The notes: generated by a model not told the origin, from the sequence alone. 64,000 bases of DNA from Nonlabens xylanidelens (GCF_002934445.1 NZ_PTJE01000004.1:62001-126000); one strand, 5' to 3'. Counted from the stretch's first letter, positions 54,036-62,412 are shown. Made by a program: numbers and translations.

Positions 54036-54815
54036 TTATTTAATTAATTCAAATTCAGAGAAGCGAATTTCGGCACGAGTATCATTTCCTTCTGTATAAA
54101 CACCTGCTTTAAAATAGTACCCATTACTGTATGGTGTCCAGTTATTAGAAGGTGTAAAGGTTTCAGAAAATGTACCAGCTGGTGTCGTTGCTGTAAAAGA
54201 CGCTGTTCCATTTGATGTACTCATAGAAACTTGTATGGTCTCTCCTTCTTGGTACAAAGGTCCATTTATAGTAGTATATTGAGAATCGCTATCTGGGTCG
54301 TCCGTTAGTTTAAATTTAATCCTGTGGTCGTCGTCTATATAAACTCTGACTAGTGGTCTTAATACACCAGTACTTCTATTATGTACTTGTGCGATAGTCA
54401 CACCGTTTTCTGGTATATTAAATATAGTAGCTGTGTAAGAAAGTGATTTCACCACATCTAGAGAACGCTCTTGTCCAGGAGTTTCTTTAAGCTCTGTGCG
54501 TTTGCCATCTGGTTCTTTACTTATTAAAACCATTTCTTGATTCTCCATAAAGTAATATGCCGTCGGGCCATGAGTGGTTGCATCTTCAGAAACGGTAGCT
54601 CTATCTGCCGTGTTCCAGCTGGTTTCTATTTGAAGTGTAGCTAATGCAAAATTATCACCTGGTACATTATCGATTTCTGTTGTATCACCATCTGTAGTAT
54701 CATCATCATTAGGCACTAATTGTATAAAATTATTTTGTTCATCAGATTCTGAAGAACATGAAAAAATCCCAACAGTGGCTATAAGCAACGCGTAAAAAGT
54801 AAAATTCTTGAACAT
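54036..54815 (-). CDS. Family PL7 alginate lyase, lipoprotein
   Basis: Cleaves alginate by beta-elimination. All three PL7 signature regions are present: RTELKE, AQVHNRS (QIH/QVH type) and YYFKAGVYTEGN, so the active-site Arg, Gln, His and Tyr are retained. A lipoprotein signal (ALLIATVGIFSC) and an acidic, Thr/Asp-rich spacer (about 25-52) suggest cell-surface anchoring. The Val in QVH is linked in the family to poly-M rather than poly-G preference, though not strictly. Length 259 is one catalytic domain. No SusCD or other lyase is adjacent, so it is not in a visible polysaccharide locus. Confidence 0.85.
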   Translation of the reverse strand: MFKNFTFYALLIATVGIFSCSSESDEQNNFIQLVPNDDDTTDGDTTEIDNVPGDNFALATLQIETSWNTADRATVSEDATTHGPTAYYFMENQEMVLISKEPDGKRTELKETPGQERSLDVVKSLSYTATIFNIPENGVTIAQVHNRSTGVLRPLVRVYIDDDHRIKFKLTDDPDSDSQYTTINGPLYQEGETIQVSMSTSNGTASFTATTPAGTFSETFTPSNNWTPYSNGYYFKAGVYTEGNDTRAEIRFSEFELIK

Positions 54816-55049
54816 CGTTTATTTTTTTTTAAATGTAGAGCACAAACATTTACAATCGATATATTTTAACTGTTTATTTTAAAATCTGTTAATAATCGCC
54901 CCATTTCATATCTATTTAAAAACAAAACAGCTTTAAAATAAGAATTTTATAATAGCACACTATAATGCGGCCTATGAGTTAATCTTCTTAAATAAAGGAA
55001 CAAAGTCTTATTTTTAAAATAGAATTACCGTTGTCAATTCAGTATGTAT

Positions 55050-55093
55050 GTAACTATTGTTACACATAAAAGAGGCTGCAATAAGTAGCTTTG
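55050..55093 (+). promoter_or_regulatory. Crp/Fnr-type operator and promoter of DUF983-regulator operon
   Basis: GTAACTATTGTTAC (55050-55063), a perfect 5-bp dyad, has its centre 33 bases before the centre of TAGCTTTG (55086-55093). The activator would sit near -40. The rest of the 288-base gap upstream shows nothing. Confidence 0.78.
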
Positions 55094-55103
55094 AAATAAA
55101 AAG

Positions 55104-55505
55104 ATGTTTAAGAAATCTATTATATACAGTATCCTCTTTTTAAAATGTCCTCAATGCCGTCAAGGGAATTTTCTTGAAGCAAATCCTTATAAAATTTCTA
55201 AGATGAATAAGGTAAAAGAAAGATGTTCAAAATGTGAATTAAAATTCAGTATTGAACCTAGTTTCTATACTGGTGCGATGTATGTTAGTTATGCTGTAGG
55301 AATCGCTTTTGCAGTAGCAACATATGTAATTTTATTATTTTTAGGTGTTGCAGATAATCCTTTAACTATCTTTATAGCGATAGTTGCCATACTCGCCTTA
55401 ACATTTCCATATATAGGTGCCGTTTCTAAAGCGATATGGGCACATCTTTTTTTTAAGTACGATCCTATAATTGCAAAACAAGTTAAAAATGATACAAGAG
55501 CTTAA
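55104..55505 (+). CDS. DUF983 membrane protein
   Basis: 133 residues with an N-terminal zinc-ribbon-like Cys arrangement (LKCPQCRQGNF, later ERCSKCELKF) and two membrane helices (about 60-82 and 87-106). DUF983 proteins are widespread; in some bacteria they lie near cytochrome oxidase genes, but their role is unknown. The gene overlaps the Crp/Fnr regulator start by 17 bases, so both are expressed from the promoter with the dyad. Confidence 0.85.
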   Translation: MFKKSIIYSILFLKCPQCRQGNFLEANPYKISKMNKVKERCSKCELKFSIEPSFYTGAMYVSYAVGIAFAVATYVILLFLGVADNPLTIFIAIVAILALTFPYIGAVSKAIWAHLFFKYDPIIAKQVKNDTRA

Positions 55506-56115
55506 AGAATATTATGGTTCACAATTTGAGCTAGCACTTATAGAAGACATCAATAGCGTGGCAACTTTTATGGAAGTTCCTGCTGGACAGGATTTAATAA
55601 AGCCTGGTCAATACATTAAATCCATGCCACTTTTACTTTCTGGAAGCATTAAAATTATGCGTCCCGATGCTGATGGCAATGAGTTATTACTCTACCATCT
55701 AGAAAAAGGTAACACTTGTGCCATGACTATGACTTGCTGTGTAGGAAATACTAAAAGTGAAATTCATGCTGTTACAGAGACTCCAGTTAAACTATTAATG
55801 ATACCTGTTACAAAAATGGAAGAATGGTCTTCTAAATATAAGACTTGGCGCAATTTTGTCTTTACCAGTTATCACACACGTATGATGGAGCTATTAGAAA
55901 GTGTAGATAATATTGCTTTTAATAATATGGATGAGCGCTTAGAGAATTACTTGAACGATAAAATTAAAATTCTTAATAGTAAACATATCTATACTACTCA
56001 CAAAGAAATTGCTGCAGATTTACATACCAGCAGAGTTGTCATCTCTCGACTACTTAAAAAAATGGAAAATATTAATAAGATAAAGCTACACCGCAGTTTT
56101 ATTGAAGTCGTGTAA
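55489..56115 (+). CDS. Crp/Fnr-family transcriptional regulator
   Basis: Start taken at MIQELKEYYG (208 residues), overlapping the DUF983 gene. A cyclic-nucleotide-type sensing domain (about 20-120) is followed by a helical dimer interface and a winged helix-turn-helix (THKEIAADLHTSRVVISRLL). Three cysteines lie close together in NTCAMTMTCC (C77, C83, C84), a motif common in Bacteroidota Crp/Fnr proteins that lack the classical N-terminal Fnr cysteines. It might sense oxygen, nitric oxide or reactive sulfur. Six matching operators stand within 8 kb, including its own, so it probably autoregulates. Confidence 0.9.
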   Translation: MIQELKEYYGSQFELALIEDINSVATFMEVPAGQDLIKPGQYIKSMPLLLSGSIKIMRPDADGNELLLYHLEKGNTCAMTMTCCVGNTKSEIHAVTETPVKLLMIPVTKMEEWSSKYKTWRNFVFTSYHTRMMELLESVDNIAFNNMDERLENYLNDKIKILNSKHIYTTHKEIAADLHTSRVVISRLLKKMENINKIKLHRSFIEVV

Positions 56116-56155
56116 CATCTGTTACAAACATGCGATTAAGCTCCTTCTATATTTG
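56112..56155 (+). promoter_or_regulatory. Crp/Fnr-type operator and promoter of the TauE/SafE gene
   Basis: GTAACATCTGTTAC at 56112-56125 (extended to a perfect TGTAAC...GTTACA) and TATATTTG at 56148-56155, centres 33 bases apart. Confidence 0.8.
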
Positions 56156-56174
56156 AGTTTTTAAAATTTATAGA

Positions 56175-56975
56175 ATGGAAATAATAGAAATATTAGGATT
56201 TATAGGAGCTCTTTTAATAGGCTTTGTTCTTGGGCTTGTAGGCGGCGGTGGTTCCATTCTTACTGTACCCATTTTAGTCTATGCCCTTACATTAAACCCT
56301 GTTCTAGCCACTGCATATTCTCTTTTTGTAGTAGGTACGACATCTCTCGTAGGTGCTATCAAGAATATGACTAAAGGTTTGGTAGACTTTAAAACCGCTA
56401 TCATATTTGCCATTCCAGCCTTTATAGCGGTTTACCTAACTAGAGCGTATTTAATACCAGCGATACCAGATGAATTATTTACGGTAAACGGATTTGTGCT
56501 AACTAAAAACCTTGCAATCATGCTATTTTTTGCTTTTGTAATGTTATTAGCATCTTTTTCCATGATACGTAATAAGCGCAAAGAAAGCGATGATGACAGC
56601 GTGGTAACTTACAACTACCCCATAATTATTGTAGAAGGTTTGGTAGTCGGTACCATTACTGGAATAGTAGGCGCTGGTGGTGGATTTTTAATCATACCTT
56701 CTTTAGTACTACTCGCAAAACTACCCATGAAAAAAGCAGTAGCCACTTCCCTATTCATTATTTCCATAAATTCATTGATAGGATTTCTAGGTGATGTAAA
56801 AAATCTGGAAATAGATTGGTTCTTTTTATTACCCTTTACAGCGCTTTCTATTATTGGAATTTTCTTAGGAATCTATCTCAATAAATTTATAGACGGTAAA
56901 AAACTAAAAAAAGCATTTGGTTGGTTTGTCTTGGTGATGGGTATATATATCATCATCAAAGAACTTGTTATGTGA
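56175..56975 (+). CDS. TauE/SafE-family sulfite/anion exporter-like permease
   Basis: 266 residues with seven or eight membrane helices and the two internal repeats of the family: LGLVGGGGSILTVPILVYAL and ITGIVGAGGGFLIIPSLVLL. Members export sulfite, sulfoacetate or related anions. Its neighbours (MBL-rhodanese fusion, rhodanese) support removal of sulfur oxidation products. It has its own operator-promoter and the downstream gene has another. Confidence 0.88.
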   Translation: MEIIEILGFIGALLIGFVLGLVGGGGSILTVPILVYALTLNPVLATAYSLFVVGTTSLVGAIKNMTKGLVDFKTAIIFAIPAFIAVYLTRAYLIPAIPDELFTVNGFVLTKNLAIMLFFAFVMLLASFSMIRNKRKESDDDSVVTYNYPIIIVEGLVVGTITGIVGAGGGFLIIPSLVLLAKLPMKKAVATSLFIISINSLIGFLGDVKNLEIDWFFLLPFTALSIIGIFLGIYLNKFIDGKKLKKAFGWFVLVMGIYIIIKELVM

Positions 56976-57015
56976 CTTATGTTACCATTTTAAATGATCA
57001 CTTTTTTTAATTTTA
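56972..57015 (+). promoter_or_regulatory. Crp/Fnr-type operator and promoter of the MBL-rhodanese gene
   Basis: GTGACTTATGTTAC at 56972-56985 and a weaker -7 element TAATTTTA at 57008-57015, again 33 bases centre to centre. Confidence 0.7.
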
Positions 57016-57034
57016 AACAAGAAATAAAATCATC

Positions 57035-58441
57035 ATGAAAATAGAACAAATTTATACAGGATGCATTGCTCACGCTGCATATTACATAGAAAGCAATGGT
57101 GAAGCTGCGGTATTTGATCCTCTAAGAGAGGTGAATCCTTATATAGAAAGAGCAGCAAAAGATAACGCAAAGATTAAGTATGTTTTTGAGACTCATTTTC
57201 ATGCCGATTTTGTGAGCGGTCACCTAGACCTACGTGAACGAACAGGAGCACAAATTGTTTTTGGACCTACGGCACAACCTGGTTACGACGCTTTAATTGC
57301 AAAAGACGAGCAGGTTTTTGAGTTAGGTGATTATAAAATAAAAGTAATCCATACTCCTGGTCACACTATGGAAAGTACGACCTATTTATTAATCGATCAA
57401 GATGGTAAAGAACACGGTATCATTACAGGAGATACTTTATTTATAGGAGATGTAGGACGTCCAGATCTAGCTCAGCATGTTGTAGAAGATCTTACAGAAG
57501 ACAAACTAGCTGGTTACTTGTACGATTCGCTGCGTAACAAAATTTTGCCTTTAAGCGATGATTTAATTGTGTACCCTAATCATGGTGCTGGATCAGCATG
57601 TGGTAAAATGATGAGCAAGGAAACGACAGATACCTTAGGGAACCAGAAACAAACCAATTATGCATTGCAAGAAATGAGTAAAGAAGAATTTAAAAAAGCA
57701 CTTCTTACTGGTCTCACACCACCACCAGGTTATTTCCCTCAAAATGTAATGATGAATATTAAAGGTTATGAAAGTTTAGACACCGTTATGGATAGGGCGA
57801 CAAAAGCTCTATCACCAGCAGCGTTTGAAGCTGCAGCAAATGAAACTGGAGCAATCATCCTAGATGTAAGATCTCAAGAAGAATTTGCAAACGGTCATAT
57901 CCCTAGATCCATATTTGTAGGTTTAGACGGTAATTTTGCACAATGGGTAGGATCGCTAATTGCAGATGTCAAACAACCATTATTACTTATTACAACAAAA
58001 GGTCGAGAAAAAGAAACTCTAACAAGACTTTCCCGAGTAGGCTTTGACCAAACAATTGGCTTCTTAAAAGGCGGATTTGAAGCATGGAAACAAGCCGCTA
58101 TGGAATATGATAAAGTGACCTCAATAACAGTTAAGCAATTTGAAGAAGAGCAAAATGAACGTCATCTGCCTATTTTTGATGTACGTAAAGAAGGTGAGTT
58201 TTTATCAGAACATGTCGTGGACGCTCACAACACTCCACTAGATTACATTAATGATCACCTAGCATCATTTCCAGAAAACACTTTTTTCATTCACTGCGCT
58301 GGTGGTTATAGAAGCATGATTGCAGCATCGATATTAAAAAGTCGAGGTATACATAATTTAATAAATGTAGAAGGAGGATTTAACGCTATTAAAGAAACTG
58401 ATATCGCTGTTACTAATTATGTCTGTCCATCGACACTTTAG
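57035..58441 (+). CDS. MBL-fold metallohydrolase fused to two rhodanese domains
   Basis: 468 residues. The N-terminal metallo-beta-lactamase domain (about 1-245) has ETHFHADFVSGH, HTPGHTMEST, GDTLFIGDVGRPDL and PNHGAGSACG, as in ETHE1/CstB-like persulfide dioxygenases. The first rhodanese (about 260-355) has LLITTKGREKE where the active Cys should be, so it is probably inactive. The second (about 370-468) keeps IHCAGGYRS with the Cys. Such fusions oxidise persulfides to sulfite; the TauE/SafE gene upstream could export the product. Confidence 0.9.
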   Translation: MKIEQIYTGCIAHAAYYIESNGEAAVFDPLREVNPYIERAAKDNAKIKYVFETHFHADFVSGHLDLRERTGAQIVFGPTAQPGYDALIAKDEQVFELGDYKIKVIHTPGHTMESTTYLLIDQDGKEHGIITGDTLFIGDVGRPDLAQHVVEDLTEDKLAGYLYDSLRNKILPLSDDLIVYPNHGAGSACGKMMSKETTDTLGNQKQTNYALQEMSKEEFKKALLTGLTPPPGYFPQNVMMNIKGYESLDTVMDRATKALSPAAFEAAANETGAIILDVRSQEEFANGHIPRSIFVGLDGNFAQWVGSLIADVKQPLLLITTKGREKETLTRLSRVGFDQTIGFLKGGFEAWKQAAMEYDKVTSITVKQFEEEQNERHLPIFDVRKEGEFLSEHVVDAHNTPLDYINDHLASFPENTFFIHCAGGYRSMIAASILKSRGIHNLINVEGGFNAIKETDIAVTNYVCPSTL

Positions 58442-58497
58442 TAAGGTATCAAATTATGGTTGAGTTAGTTGAAAGCGGCAAGAAATTGTCGCTTTTT

Positions 58498-59085
58498 TTA
58501 TTTGGATAGAACTAAAGTTGTCATGGCTCGTTCATCTTGCACATTAGTCGTTTTTACCGGTTCTAATAATTCTAATTGAAATTCTGAAAGCAATAATGTA
58601 ATGCGTTCTCTGGTTAAATAATAAGTACCTTTTTGTCCATTATCTTTAAACCGTACTATTGGGGCATTACCATCAAGCCCGATGTTTGAGGCCATTCTAA
58701 TTAATAGAGTGCCACCAGGTTTTAATACTCGTATCAACTCTTTAAACATTTCTGTAAATTGCTTTTCGCTTTTTGCAAAATGCAATACAGCACAACATAA
58801 AACGTGGTCAAAATTACTATCCTTATACGGTAGTTCATCCAGATTTGAATTTATAAAATTAGCTTTACTCTTTGGGTATTTCGCTTTCGCGAAAGCGAGA
58901 AAATCAGAGTCTACATCATTACCATAGATCTCAAAATCATTGTCATAGAACCATTTTAAATTTCTTCCTTTACCACAACCTGCATCTAAAATAGATTGTT
59001 GTGGTTGATATCGATTTTTTAAAATCTGGTCAATAATATAAATATCAATACCACCTAGCAGGTCATTTGTTTGCTCAAAATTCAT
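58498..59085 (-). CDS. SAM-dependent class I methyltransferase
   Basis: 195 residues. SILDAGCGKGRNLKWFY is the SAM-binding motif I, followed by IYGNDVDSDFL, FDHVLCCAVLHF and LKPGGTLLIRMAS. Substrate unknown; small enzymes of this kind include TehB-like proteins. A palindrome copy encodes LAFAKAKYP. It is divergent from a rhodanese gene, and the dyad at 59132-59145 lies between them, so it could also be affected by the regulator. Confidence 0.85.
   Translation of the reverse strand: MNFEQTNDLLGGIDIYIIDQILKNRYQPQQSILDAGCGKGRNLKWFYDNDFEIYGNDVDSDFLAFAKAKYPKSKANFINSNLDELPYKDSNFDHVLCCAVLHFAKSEKQFTEMFKELIRVLKPGGTLLIRMASNIGLDGNAPIVRFKDNGQKGTYYLTRERITLLLSEFQLELLEPVKTTNVQDERAMTTLVLSK
58882..58897. repeat. 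Iterated palindrome copy 17
   Basis: Exact copy inside the methyltransferase gene, read as AFAKA. Confidence 0.95.
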
Positions 59086-59131
59086 AAGTGTAAATTTAAT
59101 AATCTAACATTTGTAATTATAATGAATTAGT

Positions 59132-59175
59132 GTAACAAAGGTCACTTTTAAATAGCTTAGGACGTGGTATTTTTA
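59132..59175 (+). promoter_or_regulatory. Crp/Fnr-type operator and promoter of the rhodanese gene
   Basis: GTAACAAAGGTCAC at 59132-59145 and TATTTTTA at 59168-59175, centres 33 bases apart. The -7 match lacks the final G. Confidence 0.68.
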
Positions 59176-59202
59176 TATTGAAAAATTAATAACACTATTC
59201 TT

Positions 59203-59550
59203 ATGTCATTTTTAAGCAGCCTTTTTGGCACAAAATCATCGTCTGATCAAATAAAGAAATTATCTCCTGTAGATTTTAAGCAGGCTATTAAAAGTATGGA
59301 CAAGACAAAACAATTAGTAGATGTAAGAACACCTAGCGAATTTAAGAGTGGTCACATTAAAGGCGCCGTTAATATTGACTTTTTTAACACGTCTAAATTT
59401 ATGGATGCGTTACAAAAATATGATAAAGAAAAGGCCATTTATTTATACTGTCGTTCTGGTAGCCGTAGTAATAATGCCGCTAGAAAACTTGAAAACATAG
59501 GTTTTAAAGAAATTTATGATTTACAAGGTGGCTTTATGAACTGGAGGTAG
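59203..59550 (+). CDS. Single-domain rhodanese
   Basis: 115 residues, cytoplasmic. QLVDVRTPSEFKSGHIKGAVN opens the domain (in outline) and LYCRSGSRSNNAARKL contains the active-site Cys. The last residues (DLQGGFMNWR) end the domain normally. Its operator places it in the same regulon as the MBL-rhodanese fusion, supporting a role in sulfane sulfur handling. Confidence 0.9.
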   Translation: MSFLSSLFGTKSSSDQIKKLSPVDFKQAIKSMDKTKQLVDVRTPSEFKSGHIKGAVNIDFFNTSKFMDALQKYDKEKAIYLYCRSGSRSNNAARKLENIGFKEIYDLQGGFMNWR

Positions 59551-59599
59551 ACAACTTTATCTATTTAAATAGAAAATCAGGAGAAATATAAATAAAGCT

Positions 59600-59890
59600 A
59601 TCAGTCGATTAAATCGCAGCAATTGAGCTTAATTATTTTCTCACAAACTATCAATTACTTTACATGAACCTAAGATGTTTCAATGGATATAAATGGAGAA
59701 AATCATTGAACTATACATCTTAAATTTAAAAAGTTACACGGTGCATTAATGCAGTTAGCTGAAATAGCAGATCATGTTCTAAAGTTACGTGTAACTCCAT
59801 TACATACCATTCATAAATATTTATGACTTTCCTGAAATGGAATCTATGAAAATGTGACAGATGATCCCGCTTTCGCGAAAGCGAGATTTT
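59600..59890 (+). pseudogene. Degenerate dps (ferritin-like DNA-binding protein) remnant
   Basis: The 423-base gap before cydA holds traces of a Dps gene. One frame (59622-59681) reads ELNYFLTNYQLLYMNLRCF, matching the first helix of Dps. After a frameshift, a second frame (from 59686) reads DINGENH, a stop, then TIHLKFKKLHGALMQLAEIA and DHVLKLRVTPLHTIHKYL, matching the ferroxidase helix and PLHTF-type motif. Stops at 59707, 59824 and 59833 interrupt it, and no C-terminal half remains. A palindrome copy lies at its end. Homology was judged by eye. Confidence 0.65.
59869..59884. repeat. Iterated palindrome copy 18 (in dps remnant)
   Basis: Exact copy at the 3' end of the dps remnant, 26 bases upstream of the cydA operator. 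In the old frame it would read AFAKA. Confidence 0.95.
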
Positions 59891-59909
59891 AAAAAATTAA
59901 CGGTTTTAA

Positions 59910-59953
59910 GTGACTATTGTAACATAAGAAACTAAGTCTAGAACCTATTTTTG
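59910..59953 (+). promoter_or_regulatory. Crp/Fnr-type operator and promoter of cydAB
   Basis: GTGACTATTGTAAC at 59910-59923 (dyad with one mismatch) and TATTTTTG at 59946-59953, centres 33 bases apart. Confidence 0.75.
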
Positions 59954-59973
59954 TAAAACAAAATCATGTCACG

Positions 59974-61329
59974 ATGGATACAGAAATTCTAGCCCGTATA
60001 CAATTTGCTTTTACCATTGCCTTTCACTACATATATCCACCTTTAAGTATAGGGATAGGATTAATTATGGCAATTATGGAAGGTTTATATCTCAAAACCG
60101 GTAATAAACAATATGAGGTCCTGACTCGTTTTTGGTTAAAAATATTTGCGATCACTTTTGGGATAGGTGTTGCGACTGGTATCATCATGGAATTTGAATT
60201 TGGTACTAATTGGTCAGTTTACTCTAGATATGTAGGAGATATTTTTGGAAGTGCACTTGCTGCCGAAGGTCTCTTTGCATTTGGTCTGGAGAGTACTTTT
60301 CTAGGAATTCTACTTTTTGGGTGGAATCGAGTTTCTCCTAAGGTTCACTTCTTCTCAACTATAATGGTGTTCTTAGGTTCTATGTTTTCTGCGGTATGGA
60401 TTGTTGTGGCAAATAGCTGGCAACAAACACCGGCCGGATACCATATCGTAGGTGAAGGATTTGATGCCAGAGCTGAAGTGACTGACTTCTGGGCTATGGT
60501 TTTTAACCCATCGAGTGTCGATAGAATCATTCACGTCTGGCAAGGTGCTTTTCTTGCTGGAACTTTTCTAGTTCTTAGTGTACATGCTTACTATTTATTA
60601 AAAGGTCGATATGTAGAAATATCAAAAAAAGCCTTTAAAATTTCCCTAGCCGTTGCAACTATTATTTCTTTAACACAATTGCTTTCTGGACACAGCTCTG
60701 CAGATGGCGTTGCCGTTAATCAACCGGCAAAGCTAGCTGCGATGGAAGGCCATTATGAAAAATCTGCACCTGCAGATCTATACCTGTTCGGTTGGGTAGA
60801 TAATGACACGCAAGAAGTCACCGGTATCAAATTACCTGGCGGACTCTCATTTCTAGTACATCAAGATTTTGAAGAGCCTATCACAGGTTTAAACGCTTTT
60901 CCAGAAAATGAACGTCCTGGACAGGTAAATGCTGTTTTCCAGTTTTATCATATTATGATATCGATAGGCATGTTTTTAATAGGATTGACCTTATACGCAT
61001 GCTATTTATGGTGGCGAGGTACTTTATTTGATAAAAAATGGCTGTTGAAGATATTTGCTTACTCAGTTCTTTTACCACAAATAGCAAATCAAGTAGGCTG
61101 GTTTGCTGCAGAGATGGGAAGACAACCATGGATAGTCTATGGTCATTTAAGAACTGATGAAGGATTCTCTCAAGAAGTATCATCTAATCAGATATTGTTC
61201 TCGTTAATTTTATTCTTAGTGGTTTACACAGTATTGTTTCTTTTATTTATTTATTCCGTAAATAAGAAGATAAAGCACGGCCCATATGACGAGGCAAAAA
61301 ACCCAGATGAATTTTTAAAATACGTTTAA
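59974..61329 (+). CDS. cydA: Cytochrome bd ubiquinol/menaquinol oxidase subunit I
   Basis: Quinol oxidase with high oxygen affinity in the inner membrane. About nine membrane helices; the haem ligand His in FAFTIAFHYIYPP, GxWQ-type NSWQQTPAGY, and the Q-loop with KLAAMEGHYEK are visible. Length 451 with a short Q-loop is typical of Bacteroidota. It is followed by cydB after 10 bases. The operator upstream suggests induction when the Crp/Fnr protein is active, e.g. at low oxygen or under sulfide, which inhibits haem-copper but not bd oxidases. Confidence 0.96.
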   Translation: MDTEILARIQFAFTIAFHYIYPPLSIGIGLIMAIMEGLYLKTGNKQYEVLTRFWLKIFAITFGIGVATGIIMEFEFGTNWSVYSRYVGDIFGSALAAEGLFAFGLESTFLGILLFGWNRVSPKVHFFSTIMVFLGSMFSAVWIVVANSWQQTPAGYHIVGEGFDARAEVTDFWAMVFNPSSVDRIIHVWQGAFLAGTFLVLSVHAYYLLKGRYVEISKKAFKISLAVATIISLTQLLSGHSSADGVAVNQPAKLAAMEGHYEKSAPADLYLFGWVDNDTQEVTGIKLPGGLSFLVHQDFEEPITGLNAFPENERPGQVNAVFQFYHIMISIGMFLIGLTLYACYLWWRGTLFDKKWLLKIFAYSVLLPQIANQVGWFAAEMGRQPWIVYGHLRTDEGFSQEVSSNQILFSLILFLVVYTVLFLLFIYSVNKKIKHGPYDEAKNPDEFLKYV

Positions 61330-61339
61330 GACCAGCATT

Positions 61340-62377
61340 ATGGAAACTTTTTTAGGTATAGATTACCCTACACTATGGTATTTAGTTGTTGGATTATTAT
61401 TCTCAGGATATGCAATTTTAGAAGGCTTTGATTATGGTGCTGGAGCATGGCATTTATTTTTCAAAAAAGATTTAAGTCGACGTATCGCTATTAATGCCAT
61501 AGGACCTTTATGGGATGCAAATCAAGTATGGCTTATTATAGGTGGTGGTGCCTTATTTGCAGGGTTTCCTGTGATGTACGCTACCATGTTATCTGCTATG
61601 TACATTCCATTTATGCTGTTTTTATTATTGCTGGTCCTAAGATCATCTGCCATTAAATTTAGAAGTTCTGAAGAGATGAAATGGTGGCGCACCACTTGGG
61701 ACATCATCTACTTTATATCTAATACATTAATTGCATTTTTATTAGGAGTAGTTTTAGGTAATGTTTTACAAGGTTTTGAACTAGGAGAAAATTATACCTA
61801 TAAAGGCGGGATTTTCTTTGCTTTTCTAAGTCCTTATGCCATCATGGCTGGATTTACAACACTATCTTTATTCATGACCCAAGGTGCTATTTTCTTGTTG
61901 CTTAAAACAGAAGGAAGACTACACAGCAGATTAACTTTTTTACTCAAAAAAGGGATGATTTTCTTTATCATTAGTTTTGCAGTAACCTCGTTATACACAC
62001 TCATATTCTTACCAGGTGTGACTGATCGGTTTAAGGAACAACCATTATTTTTTGCACTTCCTATATTAGCATTTCTAGCAGTGGCAAATGTGCCTCGATT
62101 GGTCTCTAAGAAAAAATATTTTCAAGCATTGATCTTTTCATCTTTAACGATGGCCTTTTTATTAATGTTAGTAGCCTTTCAACTATATCCAGTATTATTA
62201 CCATCAACGATAGATCCGGCTTTTAGCGTTACTATATACAATGCAGCATCTTCTCAAAAATCATTAGGAATCATGCTTACTATGGTAGTCGTAGGAGCTC
62301 CACTTCTTGCTGGATATCTTATCTTTTTATATAAAACATTTAATGGTAAAGTTCAATTAGACGATACCAGTTACTAG
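61340..62377 (+). CDS. cydB: Cytochrome bd oxidase subunit II
   Basis: 345 residues with eight or nine membrane helices. Conserved features are LEGFDYGAGAWHLF near the N-terminus, GPLWDANQVWLIIGGGALFAG (in outline) and PVMYATMLSAMYIPF. It pairs with CydA. No cydX-like small subunit was found in the 156 bases downstream, nor cydCD nearby. Confidence 0.95.
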   Translation: METFLGIDYPTLWYLVVGLLFSGYAILEGFDYGAGAWHLFFKKDLSRRIAINAIGPLWDANQVWLIIGGGALFAGFPVMYATMLSAMYIPFMLFLLLLVLRSSAIKFRSSEEMKWWRTTWDIIYFISNTLIAFLLGVVLGNVLQGFELGENYTYKGGIFFAFLSPYAIMAGFTTLSLFMTQGAIFLLLKTEGRLHSRLTFLLKKGMIFFIISFAVTSLYTLIFLPGVTDRFKEQPLFFALPILAFLAVANVPRLVSKKKYFQALIFSSLTMAFLLMLVAFQLYPVLLPSTIDPAFSVTIYNAASSQKSLGIMLTMVVVGAPLLAGYLIFLYKTFNGKVQLDDTSY

Positions 62378-62396
62378 TCATAAAGTGTTATAATTA

Positions 62397-62412
62397 CGCT
62401 TTCGCGAAAGCG
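62397..62412. repeat. Iterated palindrome copy 19 (intergenic)
   Basis: Exact copy 19 bases after the cydB stop and just before its terminator. Confidence 0.95.

Noticed and set aside
1850-62412. Iterated palindrome as intrinsic terminators
   Set aside because: Sixteen of the copies are inside genes and none is followed by a T-run; the palindrome has no loop.
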